DNA of 64,000 bases, taken from contig SBEG01000016.1 of assembly GCA_009668975.1 (NCBI GenBank), positions 25,647 through 89,646 on the forward strand. Direction: 5' to 3'. The DNA comes from Deltaproteobacteria bacterium. Lineage in GTDB: Bacteria > Desulfobacterota > Desulfuromonadia > Geobacterales > Geobacteraceae. Positions 27,096-35,936 of the stretch are shown here, one piece after another; the stretch's first letter is position 1; every line of letters begins with the position of its first letter. The notes under the pieces were generated by a model. It ran no database searches and was not told where the DNA came from. It saw only the letters and a program-made list of their open reading frames with translations. A program made the position numbers and the translations under genes.

Positions 27096-27549
27096 AATTG
27101 GTCCGGCGCTTGACGAACAGCCTGAGAAATAATGCCGTCCCAATCCCCCAGGCTCCATTGATCAAAAACGCAGTAACGAGCAATGGCAGCCCCCAACCGC
27201 CGCCCAGGGGTCGCCCTTTCAGGGGCAGCACGATCAGCAACGCCACCAGTGAAGCCAGCAGTGCGCCGAAGAGAAATGCGCTTCCCCAGTACCAGACACC
27301 GGGAGGAAATCTGTCTTCAACCAACGCAAAGAGTATCCCCCAGAGCCCTCCCCATAAAGCCAGGGATAAGACCGCCGGTATTCCGAAGGGACTTGTTGCG
27401 GTCAGTGAAAAGGGCGCAAACGGCGCCAACCCAGCCTGCCATAACACCCAGAGAGTTAGCTGGTGAAAGATCAGTGTGGCCAGGAAACCGGCGGCAAAGG
27501 AATACACAACACGGGTTCCATAGGAAATTCTGTTATTTTCTTCAGTCAT
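27094..27549 (-). CDS. Small integral membrane protein
   Basis: The protein has 151 residues from the ATG at 27549, which follows AGAGGTGAT. Four hydrophobic segments (about 13-35, 52-75, 83-110, 120-143) indicate a polytopic inner-membrane protein with a short positively charged tail (FVKRRTN). No catalytic motif is seen and I do not recognise a family. It lies 43 bp downstream of the hybrid kinase gene on the same strand and may be co-transcribed with it. Confidence 0.75.
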   Translation of the reverse strand: MTEENNRISYGTRVVYSFAAGFLATLIFHQLTLWVLWQAGLAPFAPFSLTATSPFGIPAVLSLALWGGLWGILFALVEDRFPPGVWYWGSAFLFGALLASLVALLIVLPLKGRPLGGGWGLPLLVTAFLINGAWGIGTALFLRLFVKRRTN

Positions 27550-27592
27550 GATTTCATCACCTCTGTTATGACTATTGCTCGCGGAACCCCCG

Positions 27593-30500
27593 TTAGACGA
27601 GATTCTTCGGCTCACCTTCCCGCCCTGACGTTTCGCCCTGGCCGGGCATCGTACGACAAAACACCTCAGTGGCAATCCGCCGCAATCCTTCAAGGGTAAA
27701 GGGCTTCTGAATGAACCCGTTCAGCCCTTTATCCGCCACCTGCTCAGCAATCCCGATTTCCGTATAGCCGCTGGAGAGTATCACTTTGACATCAGGCCGT
27801 ACCTTGCGCAGGTCCATAAATGCCTCAACACCACCCTTGTTGGGCATTGAGGCATCGAGTATGACCAGGTCAATGCTATCAGGCCGGACACAAAAAGCCC
27901 TCACGGCATCTTCTCCATCAACTGCCGTAACAACAGTAAAACCGAGCTCCTGCAGCATTACTTTGCACACCTCACGGACCATTGTTTCATCATCAGCCAG
28001 CAGGACGTTTCCTGACAGCCGGAACATCCCCGACTCGTCCCTTTGGACCGTGGCATCCGCAAGCATCCCTTTTACCGGACACGATGACTCCACAGCTGGA
28101 AACAAAACCCTTATCACGGTGCCTTTCCCTGGAGTGCTGTCCACCAGCAGCGCACCATGATGTCCGCGGACAATCCCGAGCACCACGGACATGCCGAGCC
28201 CCCTGCCGGTAAACTTGGTGGTAAAGAAAGGATCAAAGAGCCGCTGCACCGTGTCCTCGTCCATTCCGCAACCGGTATCGCTCACTTCCAGCCAGACATA
28301 TTTTCCCGGTGGAGGTTTTTCCTGAAGCCTGCTTTTGTCCAGGTAGGCCGAATCGCATTCCCGCACGCCGGTCGCAAGTATGATGGTGCCGGACTGATCG
28401 CCAATCGCCTCACAGGCGTTCGTGATCAGATTCATGATCACCTGTTGCACCTGTGCGACATCAGCCATTACCTGCGGCGCTGAGTGGTCCGGCCGCAGTT
28501 CCAACGTCAGTTTCTTGGACACTGACGCAGTGAACATATTGACATTTTCTTCCACGAGATCGCTGAGATTCAACCTCTCAACCGAGAAACTTCCCTTGCC
28601 GGTATAGGCCAGCATTCGATTGGTAAGCTCCGTCGCACGCCTTGTGGCGTTGACGGCATGGGCGATACTCTGCCTGACGTCAGGCTCACCGTGCAGCTTA
28701 TAGAGCGCCAGATCCAGGTTCCCCATGATTACCATGAGCAAATTATTGAAATCGTGGGCTATTCCGCCGGCCAACACCCCCAGGCTCTCCAGTTTCTGTG
28801 CCTGGAGGAGCCGCATGTTCAGTTCCATCCGCTCCTCTTCCGCACGTCGCAGATCGGTGACATCCCGGGCCACCCCCACGAGAAACCGGTTGCCGTCGGC
28901 ATCCACATAACGGGACTTTCGTGTAATGACTCTACGATTTTGTCCCGTTCCCGCGTCCAACACCTCTTCTTCATTGATATTTCCCACGCCGGTTAGCAGA
29001 ACCAGATCGTCCTTTTCCCAAAAAACCGCAACCTGCTCTTGCGGAAAAAAATCCTGGTCGCTTTTGCCCAGCAGTTCTTCCTTGGACCTATTGATCAAAC
29101 AGCACAGGGCATCATTGGCCAGTACGTAGCGGTGCCTGTCATCTTTGACAAATACCGGATCGCCAATCACATTGACGATGTTGGAAATATAATTCCGGGA
29201 CCGTGCGACCTCGTCTTCGGCCTTCTTACGATCGGTTACGTCAGTACCGACACTGAGGACCTCGACAATCGTGCCGGACTCGTCACGGAAGGCGGCGTGG
29301 GACCAGTTGATCCAGACCATGCGTCCGTCCCGGGTAAAGGCGCATTTCACTACCGAGCGGAATTTTTCCGGCCCAGCAGTAACGCCGGCAATCAGTGATT
29401 CCCGGTCCCATCCAGCGCTCTTTTCCGGACATGCCGTCAGCTCCGGGTAAGAGCGTCCCACCAGCTCCTCGGGTGAATAACCGAAGAAATCGGCGCCGAA
29501 GCGGTTGATGTAGGTGATGCAATCGCTTCTGTCGCTGCGCAGGATAATGCTTCCGGAGTTCTCTACCAGGAGACGGTAATTGGCTTCGCTGGAGCGGAGT
29601 GCTGCCATTCCTTCCAGGAGTTTACCGGTCATTTCGTTGATGTGGCCGGTCAGCAGACCGACCTCGTCAGAACGCAGCGAACTCGGCAGCAAATTGGGAC
29701 GGCTAAAATCAAATTCACGGATTCTCCGGCTCAATTGCTTCAGCGGCACGATATAACGGCGGACGTAGAAGAAAGAAATAACTATCAGGGAAAGTAGATA
29801 GACGGAAACCTTACGAGCGAGCTGGTAATGGAAGGCTTTCATAAATGAGCAGCGAGGCACGGAAATGATCAAGTGAAAATTGCTGTTTGCATCGAGCGGC
29901 AGGTCACTGACAGCTGCGTAGACAATTCCCGCGGGTGTCCTGAGCTCGTGGAAAGTTTCGCTTTTGGTTCCAGCAGCGGCAACTGCCGCACGTGGCAGGG
30001 CAAACTCTTCATCATGCAGCGAGGGAAGCGTCGCCATGGGCCGGGAGAGCCGCTCGGCAAAGGAAGCCGCATCAGAAGAAGCAAGTACGTTTCCAGAACG
30101 GTCGGCAATCAGCAACCGGGTATATTTCCACTCGCGGCCGGTTCTGGCCAGGAAGGTGGAGAGATCTTTCAGCTTGATATCTACACCGATCACCTGGCGT
30201 CCGGATGACACGGCCTTCGACGCGGTAATACCCAAATCTTTTGTTGTCCGCAGGACATAGGGCGAACTCCAGGATATTCCCTCCTCCTTCAGTGCGTTGA
30301 CATACCAAGGGCGCAATCGTGGATCATAGGTGTCGGGATGTTCTGACCGGTCAGTTTCCAGACCGGTATCAGTAACTGTTCGCCAGAGGACCGAACCGGG
30401 CTTATCCGCCGACCTGATGCGGTTTTTCCAGACAGGACCCTCCCGTAACAGCAAATAACCGTTTCCGGCACGGTCACCCTGGTTCACTGAAGTCAAGGGA

Positions 30501-30796
30501 GAATAGAGACGGAGAACCGGTATCAACAATGGATTAACGGTCTCCGGTCGATTGAAGACAAGGGAATCATTACGCACCCCCTCCTCCAGCAGGCCGATAA
30601 CCGTCCGTGTCGCATCGGACAAGCGACGCACCTCCACCAGAACTGTTTGCCGGTCTTGCTGAAGCATGATGGAGGCCTGGCGGCGTGACTCGCTCAGCGT
30701 ATGCAGATAATCCTGGAAGGTCAGAATTATGAACAGTAGGGTGACCATGGTGAGAAAAGCTTCCAATAGTCCGAACCTGCTCAAGCGGCGAATCAT
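27593..30796 (-). CDS. Hybrid sensor histidine kinase (Cache-like sensor, HAMP, two PAS, REC)
   Basis: The protein has 1067 residues. TM1 lies at about 12-30, followed by a periplasmic double-Cache-like sensor (about 35-320, including DPRLRPWYVNA and a GVDIKLKDLSTF strand), TM2 (about 330-345) and HAMP. PAS domains follow at about 410-525 and 540-650. The HisKA has the phospho-His in GGIAHDFNNLL near 680, and the HATPase has its N-box NLITNACEAI and DTGCGMD motifs. A C-terminal receiver has its Asp in VILDASMP near 985 and Lys in FIQKPF. The acidic cluster, phospho-Asp and Lys suggest an active phosphorelay. No partner regulator is adjacent, so the output is unknown. Confidence 0.95.
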   Translation of the reverse strand: MIRRLSRFGLLEAFLTMVTLLFIILTFQDYLHTLSESRRQASIMLQQDRQTVLVEVRRLSDATRTVIGLLEEGVRNDSLVFNRPETVNPLLIPVLRLYSPLTSVNQGDRAGNGYLLLREGPVWKNRIRSADKPGSVLWRTVTDTGLETDRSEHPDTYDPRLRPWYVNALKEEGISWSSPYVLRTTKDLGITASKAVSSGRQVIGVDIKLKDLSTFLARTGREWKYTRLLIADRSGNVLASSDAASFAERLSRPMATLPSLHDEEFALPRAAVAAAGTKSETFHELRTPAGIVYAAVSDLPLDANSNFHLIISVPRCSFMKAFHYQLARKVSVYLLSLIVISFFYVRRYIVPLKQLSRRIREFDFSRPNLLPSSLRSDEVGLLTGHINEMTGKLLEGMAALRSSEANYRLLVENSGSIILRSDRSDCITYINRFGADFFGYSPEELVGRSYPELTACPEKSAGWDRESLIAGVTAGPEKFRSVVKCAFTRDGRMVWINWSHAAFRDESGTIVEVLSVGTDVTDRKKAEDEVARSRNYISNIVNVIGDPVFVKDDRHRYVLANDALCCLINRSKEELLGKSDQDFFPQEQVAVFWEKDDLVLLTGVGNINEEEVLDAGTGQNRRVITRKSRYVDADGNRFLVGVARDVTDLRRAEEERMELNMRLLQAQKLESLGVLAGGIAHDFNNLLMVIMGNLDLALYKLHGEPDVRQSIAHAVNATRRATELTNRMLAYTGKGSFSVERLNLSDLVEENVNMFTASVSKKLTLELRPDHSAPQVMADVAQVQQVIMNLITNACEAIGDQSGTIILATGVRECDSAYLDKSRLQEKPPPGKYVWLEVSDTGCGMDEDTVQRLFDPFFTTKFTGRGLGMSVVLGIVRGHHGALLVDSTPGKGTVIRVLFPAVESSCPVKGMLADATVQRDESGMFRLSGNVLLADDETMVREVCKVMLQELGFTVVTAVDGEDAVRAFCVRPDSIDLVILDASMPNKGGVEAFMDLRKVRPDVKVILSSGYTEIGIAEQVADKGLNGFIQKPFTLEGLRRIATEVFCRTMPGQGETSGREGEPKNLV

Positions 30797-30917
30797 GCAT
30801 GCCTCCGGAAAGCACTGATTAATAAAACTTTACGTTGTTTGGCAGGAAAATCAAACTGAAATTCATAAAAGTGCTTGAATTTTGGTGTTTCGCAAAAAGT
30901 CCGGAAAGGCGTTTTCC

Positions 30918-31065
30918 GTCATTCCTGCGAAAGACGGAATCCTGTTTTTTCAATGTGTTGCAACCCCCTGGACCCCGGCTTTCGCCGGGGTGACGGCTTT
31001 TTGCAAATCTATCAATTTTGATTGTTTCATAAAAAATCGTCATACCCTCGAAAGCGGGTATCCAG
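30918..31065. repeat. Three copies of a 27-bp palindromic repeat
   Basis: Copies lie at 30918-30944, 30968-30994 (opposite orientation) and 31039-31065. Each has the form GTCAT-Cs-CGAAAG-Gs-ATCCAG, a short hairpin. The first two face each other and would form a larger hairpin. The gap from 30797 to 31220 holds nothing else that I can call except the weak upstream region of the MATE gene. Such GTCATTCC-type elements are common dispersed repeats in proteobacteria. Confidence 0.75.
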
Positions 31066-31220
31066 GGTTTATAAAGGTTAGTGAAATTCCTGAATTCCTT
31101 TTTTCACGGGAGTGATGTGAGTCCTTCATCGGCATAATTATACCGCGGATCACGCCTACTCCTCCTGTCACCCCCGGTTACGGTATTGACAGCAGAAACC
31201 CGACAGGTATAGTGGTCGGC

Positions 31221-32621
31221 ATGTCTACCGGTCAGTTAGCGAAAAACGAACTCCTTCATCTTCCGGTCTCAAGGGCACTCCGGCGGCTGGCAATACCTGC
31301 CGGTGTCGGTTTTTTCTTTACCACCATGTTCAATGTGGTGGACACTTTTTACGGCGGCCTCATCTCAACCGAGGCTCTGGCGGCACTGTCCCTCTCCTTT
31401 CCGGTCTTCTTTTTCATCATCGCGGCCGGGTCCGGCGTCTCCACCGGCGCCACGGCCCTGATCGGCAACGCTCTCGGTGCCAACCGGAATGAAGACGCCC
31501 GCGACTATACCGTACAGGCGATCTCCTTTGCCGTCCTTACCGCGCTGACCATCACCGCCGCCGGCCTGGCGGCATCCCCGGCCCTCTTCACGCTCCTGGG
31601 CGCCTCCGGCAACTACCTGACCCTAGCCCTTTCCTATATGAATGTAATCTTTTTCGGTACCTTTTTTTTCCTTCTCAATTACATTCTCAACTCAGGGCTC
31701 TATGCCTCAGGCAACACCCGCTGCTTCCGCAATTTTCTCGTTGCCGGATTCTTTCTCAACCTGATACTTGATCCCTGGTTTCTCTACGGAGGACTGGGCT
31801 TACCGCCCCTGGGTCTGCCGGGGATAGCATTGGCAACAATTCTGATTCAAGGCAGCGGAAATTTTTATCTGCTTTTCCAGTTGCGTAAAACCGGCCTGCT
31901 GCAGGGCTGCCGGCCGGCCAGTTTCATCCCGAGAAAAGAGGCGTTCCGCGAGCTTGCCCGGCAGGGTTTTCCCGCCAGCCTCAACATGTTGACCGTCGGC
32001 CTCGGTGTGTTCATCATCACCTGGTTCCTGAGCCGATTCGGCAAGGATGCCGTTGCCGCCTACGGCATCGCCGCACGGATAGAGCAGACCGCGCTCCTGC
32101 CGGTAATGGGGCTGAACATCGCCACTTTGGCGCTCGTGGCCCAGAACAATGGTGCGCGCTTGTACCAGCGCATCGAGACAACGGTGAAAACCGCCCTCAT
32201 AACCGGGATCGTCATCACACTGCCCGCCGCGGTTCTCGTTTATCTTTTCGCCGGACAACTCATGGCTTTCTTCAGCTCCGATAGCGCGGTCATTGCCATC
32301 GGCGTCAGTTATCTTAAGGTAGCCGCGTTTATTTTCTGCGCCTATGTAACGCTCTATATCAATGTTTTCGCGCTGCAGGGAATAAAAAAACCGCTATTCG
32401 CCGTCTGGATCGGGGTATTCCGGCAGATAATCGCACCGGTTCCGGTGTTCTACCTCTTTGCCTATCACTTTGGCTGGGGAATACGGGGAATCTGGTGGGG
32501 AATTTTTTTAACAACCTGGACTGCCGCGGTGATTGCCATACTTTATGTCCGGGAGATGGTGATCAGGATGATGAGAGAGGGCGACGGCGAATACGAACCG
32601 TCTGATTCAGCGCAGGAATAA
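31221..32621 (+). CDS. MATE-family multidrug/drug-sodium antiporter
   Basis: The protein has 466 residues from the ATG at 31221 (a GTG at 31212 is possible). About twelve membrane segments form the two pseudo-symmetric halves of MATE transporters. Family marks are VDTFYGGLISTEALAALSLSFP in the first TM pair region and ALVAQNNGARLYQR in the seventh to eighth helix region. MATE proteins export cationic drugs or metabolites using a proton or sodium gradient. It appears monocistronic with no adjacent regulator. Confidence 0.93.
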   Translation: MSTGQLAKNELLHLPVSRALRRLAIPAGVGFFFTTMFNVVDTFYGGLISTEALAALSLSFPVFFFIIAAGSGVSTGATALIGNALGANRNEDARDYTVQAISFAVLTALTITAAGLAASPALFTLLGASGNYLTLALSYMNVIFFGTFFFLLNYILNSGLYASGNTRCFRNFLVAGFFLNLILDPWFLYGGLGLPPLGLPGIALATILIQGSGNFYLLFQLRKTGLLQGCRPASFIPRKEAFRELARQGFPASLNMLTVGLGVFIITWFLSRFGKDAVAAYGIAARIEQTALLPVMGLNIATLALVAQNNGARLYQRIETTVKTALITGIVITLPAAVLVYLFAGQLMAFFSSDSAVIAIGVSYLKVAAFIFCAYVTLYINVFALQGIKKPLFAVWIGVFRQIIAPVPVFYLFAYHFGWGIRGIWWGIFLTTWTAAVIAILYVREMVIRMMREGDGEYEPSDSAQE

Positions 32622-32729
32622 ACCGAAGCGGGAACGAACAGGCATACTGAACGGGATTGAATGGCAAAGAAGTTTCAAGCACGTTAACTGAGCGCACTAA
32701 AGTCTCTCAGATGCCACTCCACTTTTTCG

Positions 32730-33008
32730 TTACTCGCCGTTGATTTCCTGGCGCAGGAGGGTGCTTGGTTTGAAGGTGAGAATTTTGCGGGCGGTAATGG
32801 TGAGAGGTTCACCGGTCTGGGGATTGCGTCCGGTACGGTCACGCTTTTGCTGAACAATGAACTTGCCGAAACCGGAGAGTTTAACTTCCTCACCAGAAGC
32901 CAGGGATTCCTTGATGATGTCCAGAACGGACTCAACGATCTCTTCGGCTTCTTTCCTCTGGAGGCTGCAGTTTGCACGAACGTTTTCTATCAGGTCTTTT
33001 TTGGTCAT
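32730..33008 (-). CDS. HU/IHF-family DNA-binding protein (IHF-alpha-like)
   Basis: The protein has 92 residues from the ATG at 33008. It is a basic dimeric DNA-bending protein. It carries KLSGFGKFIV in the body and the beta-arm GRNPQTGEPLTI with the DNA-intercalating proline. The opening TKKDLIENV and overall sequence are nearer IHF-alpha than HU. The ribosome site is weak. It lies 98 bp downstream of another HU gene on the same strand, so the two probably share a transcript and may form a heterodimer. Confidence 0.88.
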   Translation of the reverse strand: MTKKDLIENVRANCSLQRKEAEEIVESVLDIIKESLASGEEVKLSGFGKFIVQQKRDRTGRNPQTGEPLTITARKILTFKPSTLLRQEINGE

Positions 33009-33106
33009 GGGAAGGACTTTTACCACAAGAGTCGCAGCAATAGCAAGAGGGAATCGCCGGAAGGCCCGTTGTACGGATCGAACCTTCCGGAGCATATCGT
33101 AATGAG

Positions 33107-33409
33107 TTACTTCTTCTTGGCCGGCTTTTTTTTCTTCTCCTGCACCGCATCCTGAAGTGCTTTCCCCACCTTGAACTTCACGGCTTTCTTGGCAGGAATC
33201 TTAATTTCAGCGCCGGTCTGCGGGTTACGGCCGATTCTGGCGGCCTTATCGCTCACCGAAAAGGTTCCGAATCCGACAAAGGTAACTTTGTCGCCATCCT
33301 TGAGGGCCTCGACAATGCTTTCCAGAAATATTGACGCAGCTTTTTCAGCCTGCACTTTCGTAAGTTCTGCTCCCTCTGCGATTTTTCCGACAATCTCCGC
33401 CTTTGTCAT
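33107..33409 (-). CDS. HU-family DNA-binding protein with Lys-rich tail
   Basis: The protein has 100 residues from the ATG at 33409, preceded by GGGAGGAAAT. It has FVGFGTFSV, the beta-arm GRNPQTGAEIKI with its proline, and a C-terminal extension rich in lysine (EKKKKPAKKK) beyond the usual ~90 residues, which should strengthen nonspecific DNA binding. The region upstream (33410-33919, about 510 bp) holds its promoter and AT-rich sequence with no gene that I can support; the FAH-family start follows. Confidence 0.92.
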   Translation of the reverse strand: MTKAEIVGKIAEGAELTKVQAEKAASIFLESIVEALKDGDKVTFVGFGTFSVSDKAARIGRNPQTGAEIKIPAKKAVKFKVGKALQDAVQEKKKKPAKKK

Positions 33410-33919
33410 ATTTCCTCCCTGTGTGATAGTCCCCTCTATCGGGGTATTGATTTCCAACGATCCGAAAAAATTACATTAGTTAAAATATCCTTGCGAACAT
33501 GTGTATAACAGAAAATATCGTGCTTTTGCTAGATAAAATTTCAATTTTACGACTTTTAAGCACCTAAGAGATCAATGAGGGACTTTCAGCAGCAACACTT
33601 TCCTGTCTCACGGCGGAAATGGCACAGGTCTTTTCCCGACTACCGGCAGAAAACACCGGTTTTACGCATTGTTATTTCATAGCAGATTTTCAGATTTTGG
33701 CAATCAACTCACCCGACTTTATACGACTCTTTTTCACGCTCACTAAGAGCTTGTCCGAAAACAAACATCCCAGGCTCGCATCAGGCCTTAACGCCAACTA
33801 CTTACAAACTCCAAGTTGCTGAAACGGCAATTTACGGGTAGTATCGGAAAGGCGGCTTTGCGATTCATCCCGCACCTCAGTGCGATGGAAGGAAGCTGGA
33901 AAGAAAAGGAGCTCTGCCA

Positions 33920-34708
33920 ATGAGAATCGTCAGATATCAACATGAAGGGATCGCCCGCTATGGGATCGTCGAAGACGGCGGAATAAGAACCTGTGCCGGC
34001 ACCCCTTATAGCGGGCTGACCCGCCAAGCTGCCGTTATTGACCTGAGCGATGTGCGATTGCTGCCGCCGGTAGAACCGCCAAACATTATCTGCCTCGGAC
34101 TCAATTACCGGGCGCACGCGGCGGAAACCGGCCATCCTTTGCCGGAGGCACCCTTGGTGTTCATCAAGGCAACCACCGCGCTGTGCGGTCCGGGAGACTC
34201 AATCGTGCTCCCCTCCCGCTACCCGGATCAAATCGATTATGAAGCTGAACTGGCCATCGTGATCGGCAAAGTCGCGAAGGATGTGCCGGAAGATCAGGCC
34301 GGCGAATTCATCCTCGGCTACACGGCTGCCAACGATGTGTCGAACCGGGCTGTCCAGTTCAGTGACGGCCAGTGGGCACGGGCAAAGAGTCATGACACCT
34401 TCTGTCCGGTCGGCCCAGCCATCGTCACCGGACTGGACGCGGACAACCTTGCCATTATCTGCCGCCTGGATGGGGAGGTGATGCAGTCTTCCACTACCGC
34501 AGACATGATCTTCCCGGTGCGGCGGATTATTTCGCACCTCTCCCACTCCTTCACCCTCCTCCCCGGCACGCTGATCCTGACCGGCACCCCAGGCGGAGTC
34601 GGTTTCATGCGAAAACCGCCTGTTTATCTGCGTCCCGGGCAAGTCGTCGAGGTGGAAATAGAGGGAATAGGCATCTTGGTCAACCAGGTGGTGGGCTGTG
34701 CCGGTTAA
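33920..34708 (+). CDS. Fumarylacetoacetate-hydrolase (FAH) family protein
   Basis: The protein has 262 residues with an AAGGAG about ten bases upstream. The catalytic domain covers about 55-260: CLGLNYRAHAAETG, FIKATTALCGPG, then the metal-ligand acidic residues in YEAELAIVIGK and ANDVSNR, and the C-terminal TGTPGGVGF. Members hydrolyse or decarboxylate 2-oxo/3-oxo acids (fumarylpyruvate, oxaloacetate, acylpyruvates). The short N-terminal domain is typical of bacterial FAHD1-like proteins. It is monocistronic; the substrate is not predictable. Confidence 0.92.
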   Translation: MRIVRYQHEGIARYGIVEDGGIRTCAGTPYSGLTRQAAVIDLSDVRLLPPVEPPNIICLGLNYRAHAAETGHPLPEAPLVFIKATTALCGPGDSIVLPSRYPDQIDYEAELAIVIGKVAKDVPEDQAGEFILGYTAANDVSNRAVQFSDGQWARAKSHDTFCPVGPAIVTGLDADNLAIICRLDGEVMQSSTTADMIFPVRRIISHLSHSFTLLPGTLILTGTPGGVGFMRKPPVYLRPGQVVEVEIEGIGILVNQVVGCAG

Positions 34709-34803
34709 CAGCCTGTAAGGGAAAGCTGTTGTCATTGGACAATACTAAGTAACGACGCGCAGTCCGGACCTTTTTTCAACCGGCAACACTTCACGATTTC
34801 ATC

Positions 34804-35439
34804 TCAGCGAATAAAATTCGTAAAGGTTTTTTGCTCCCGAGCGGGCGGAGAAATGGTACTAGCGCCATTTTTCACCAGTTTCATCAACCAGGCCATGTTC
34901 TTGCCGAGCACACGCATGATCTGCACGCCTTCCTCATCCTTGAGCGCTTCACCCGGCACCATGCCATGGATCACGTTCCAATAGTTTGACGTCGGTATCA
35001 GCATCTCGGAATAGCAGAGAAAATTATTCAACTGGTCAAAGGCCGGCAGGCCACCGGACCGCCGTACCGCTACCACAGCTGCACCAACCTTATGCCGCAA
35101 CATGCTCCCATTCACACCGGCCACAAAAAAGGCCCGGTCCAGAAACGACTTCATCGTGCCGGCCATGGCCGCATAATGAACCGGTGAACCAAGGATGATG
35201 CCATCGGCGTGCTTCATTTCCTGAAGCCACGCGTTCACCTCGTCACCAGGCAGGACACACTGCTCGTTTTGGCTGTGAATGCAGCCGTAGCAAGCGGTGC
35301 AGCCCCTGATGACCTTGTCCCCCACCTGGATAATCCTGGTCTCGATTCCTTCTTTTTCCAGCTGATCGGCAACGATGCGCAGCGCGTGATAGGTGTTGCC
35401 TTCCTTGTGGGGACTACCATTGAATGCCAGAGCTTTCAT
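34804..35439 (-). CDS. NADPH-dependent FMN reductase (flavodoxin-like, iron-sulfur flavoprotein type)
   Basis: The protein has 211 residues from the ATG at 35439, preceded by AGAGGAGAGCG. The FMN phosphate loop is FNGSPHKEGNTYHAL (residues 5-19). A Cys cluster CTACYGCIHSQNEQC (about 47-61) is of the kind that carries an Fe-S cluster in iron-sulfur flavoproteins. LGSPVHYAAMAGTMKSFLDR near 88-107 matches the family. It probably reduces quinones or metals, or handles electrons from NAD(P)H. It is monocistronic. Confidence 0.9.
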   Translation of the reverse strand: MKALAFNGSPHKEGNTYHALRIVADQLEKEGIETRIIQVGDKVIRGCTACYGCIHSQNEQCVLPGDEVNAWLQEMKHADGIILGSPVHYAAMAGTMKSFLDRAFFVAGVNGSMLRHKVGAAVVAVRRSGGLPAFDQLNNFLCYSEMLIPTSNYWNVIHGMVPGEALKDEEGVQIMRVLGKNMAWLMKLVKNGASTISPPAREQKTFTNFIR

Positions 35440-35557
35440 GTGCGCTCTCCTCTTTGCTGCAAATATGACAGTAGTATCCAAATTCAGCATAACCGACAAC
35501 CAGCGGGTAAGCAAACAGGGTGTCGATTATTACGAAACCCGAGAAGTAATCTGCTGA

Positions 35558-35885
35558 TCACTGACTCGAAGTCTGGGAGCCGCTCCGCGTGATACTGCTC
35601 CTCTGCTCCGCCTGTCTGCTGCTCAGGACTTTTTTCTCCAGGAACTGGTATATCAGGTTGGCGATTTCAAGATTGTTCAGATCCGAGAACGGAAAGTGCG
35701 TGTTGCCGCGAAATGCCTGTTTCGGGCAGATGCACCACGGTCACATCGCCGCAGTGTCGGTTCACGGTGGCCGCCCAGTGCCGGGCCATCTCCAGGCGGA
35801 CACGCCACATGTCCTGCCCCGGATTTGCCGAAGGTTTCGCCGGAATGTTGTCGCCGTAATAGATTTTGTCTTTGATCTCAACTTT
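35558..35885 (-). pseudogene. Decayed alpha/beta-hydrolase C-terminus
   Basis: The minus strand reads IKDKIYYGDNIPAKPSANPG, then WRVRLEMARHWAATVNRH and VTVVHLPETGI in one frame. After a frameshift near 35685 it continues GNTHFPFSDLNNLEIANLI and QFLEKKVLS to a stop at 35558. The catalytic His context (GNTHFPFSDL) and order match the end of a secreted alpha/beta hydrolase/esterase. The N-terminal half is missing and a stop sits upstream, so the gene is truncated and frameshifted. Confidence 0.7.
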
Positions 35886-35936
35886 TCATCCTGGAAACCT
35901 TCCCCTGATTATGCACTGGTGACGATCGCGATCATC

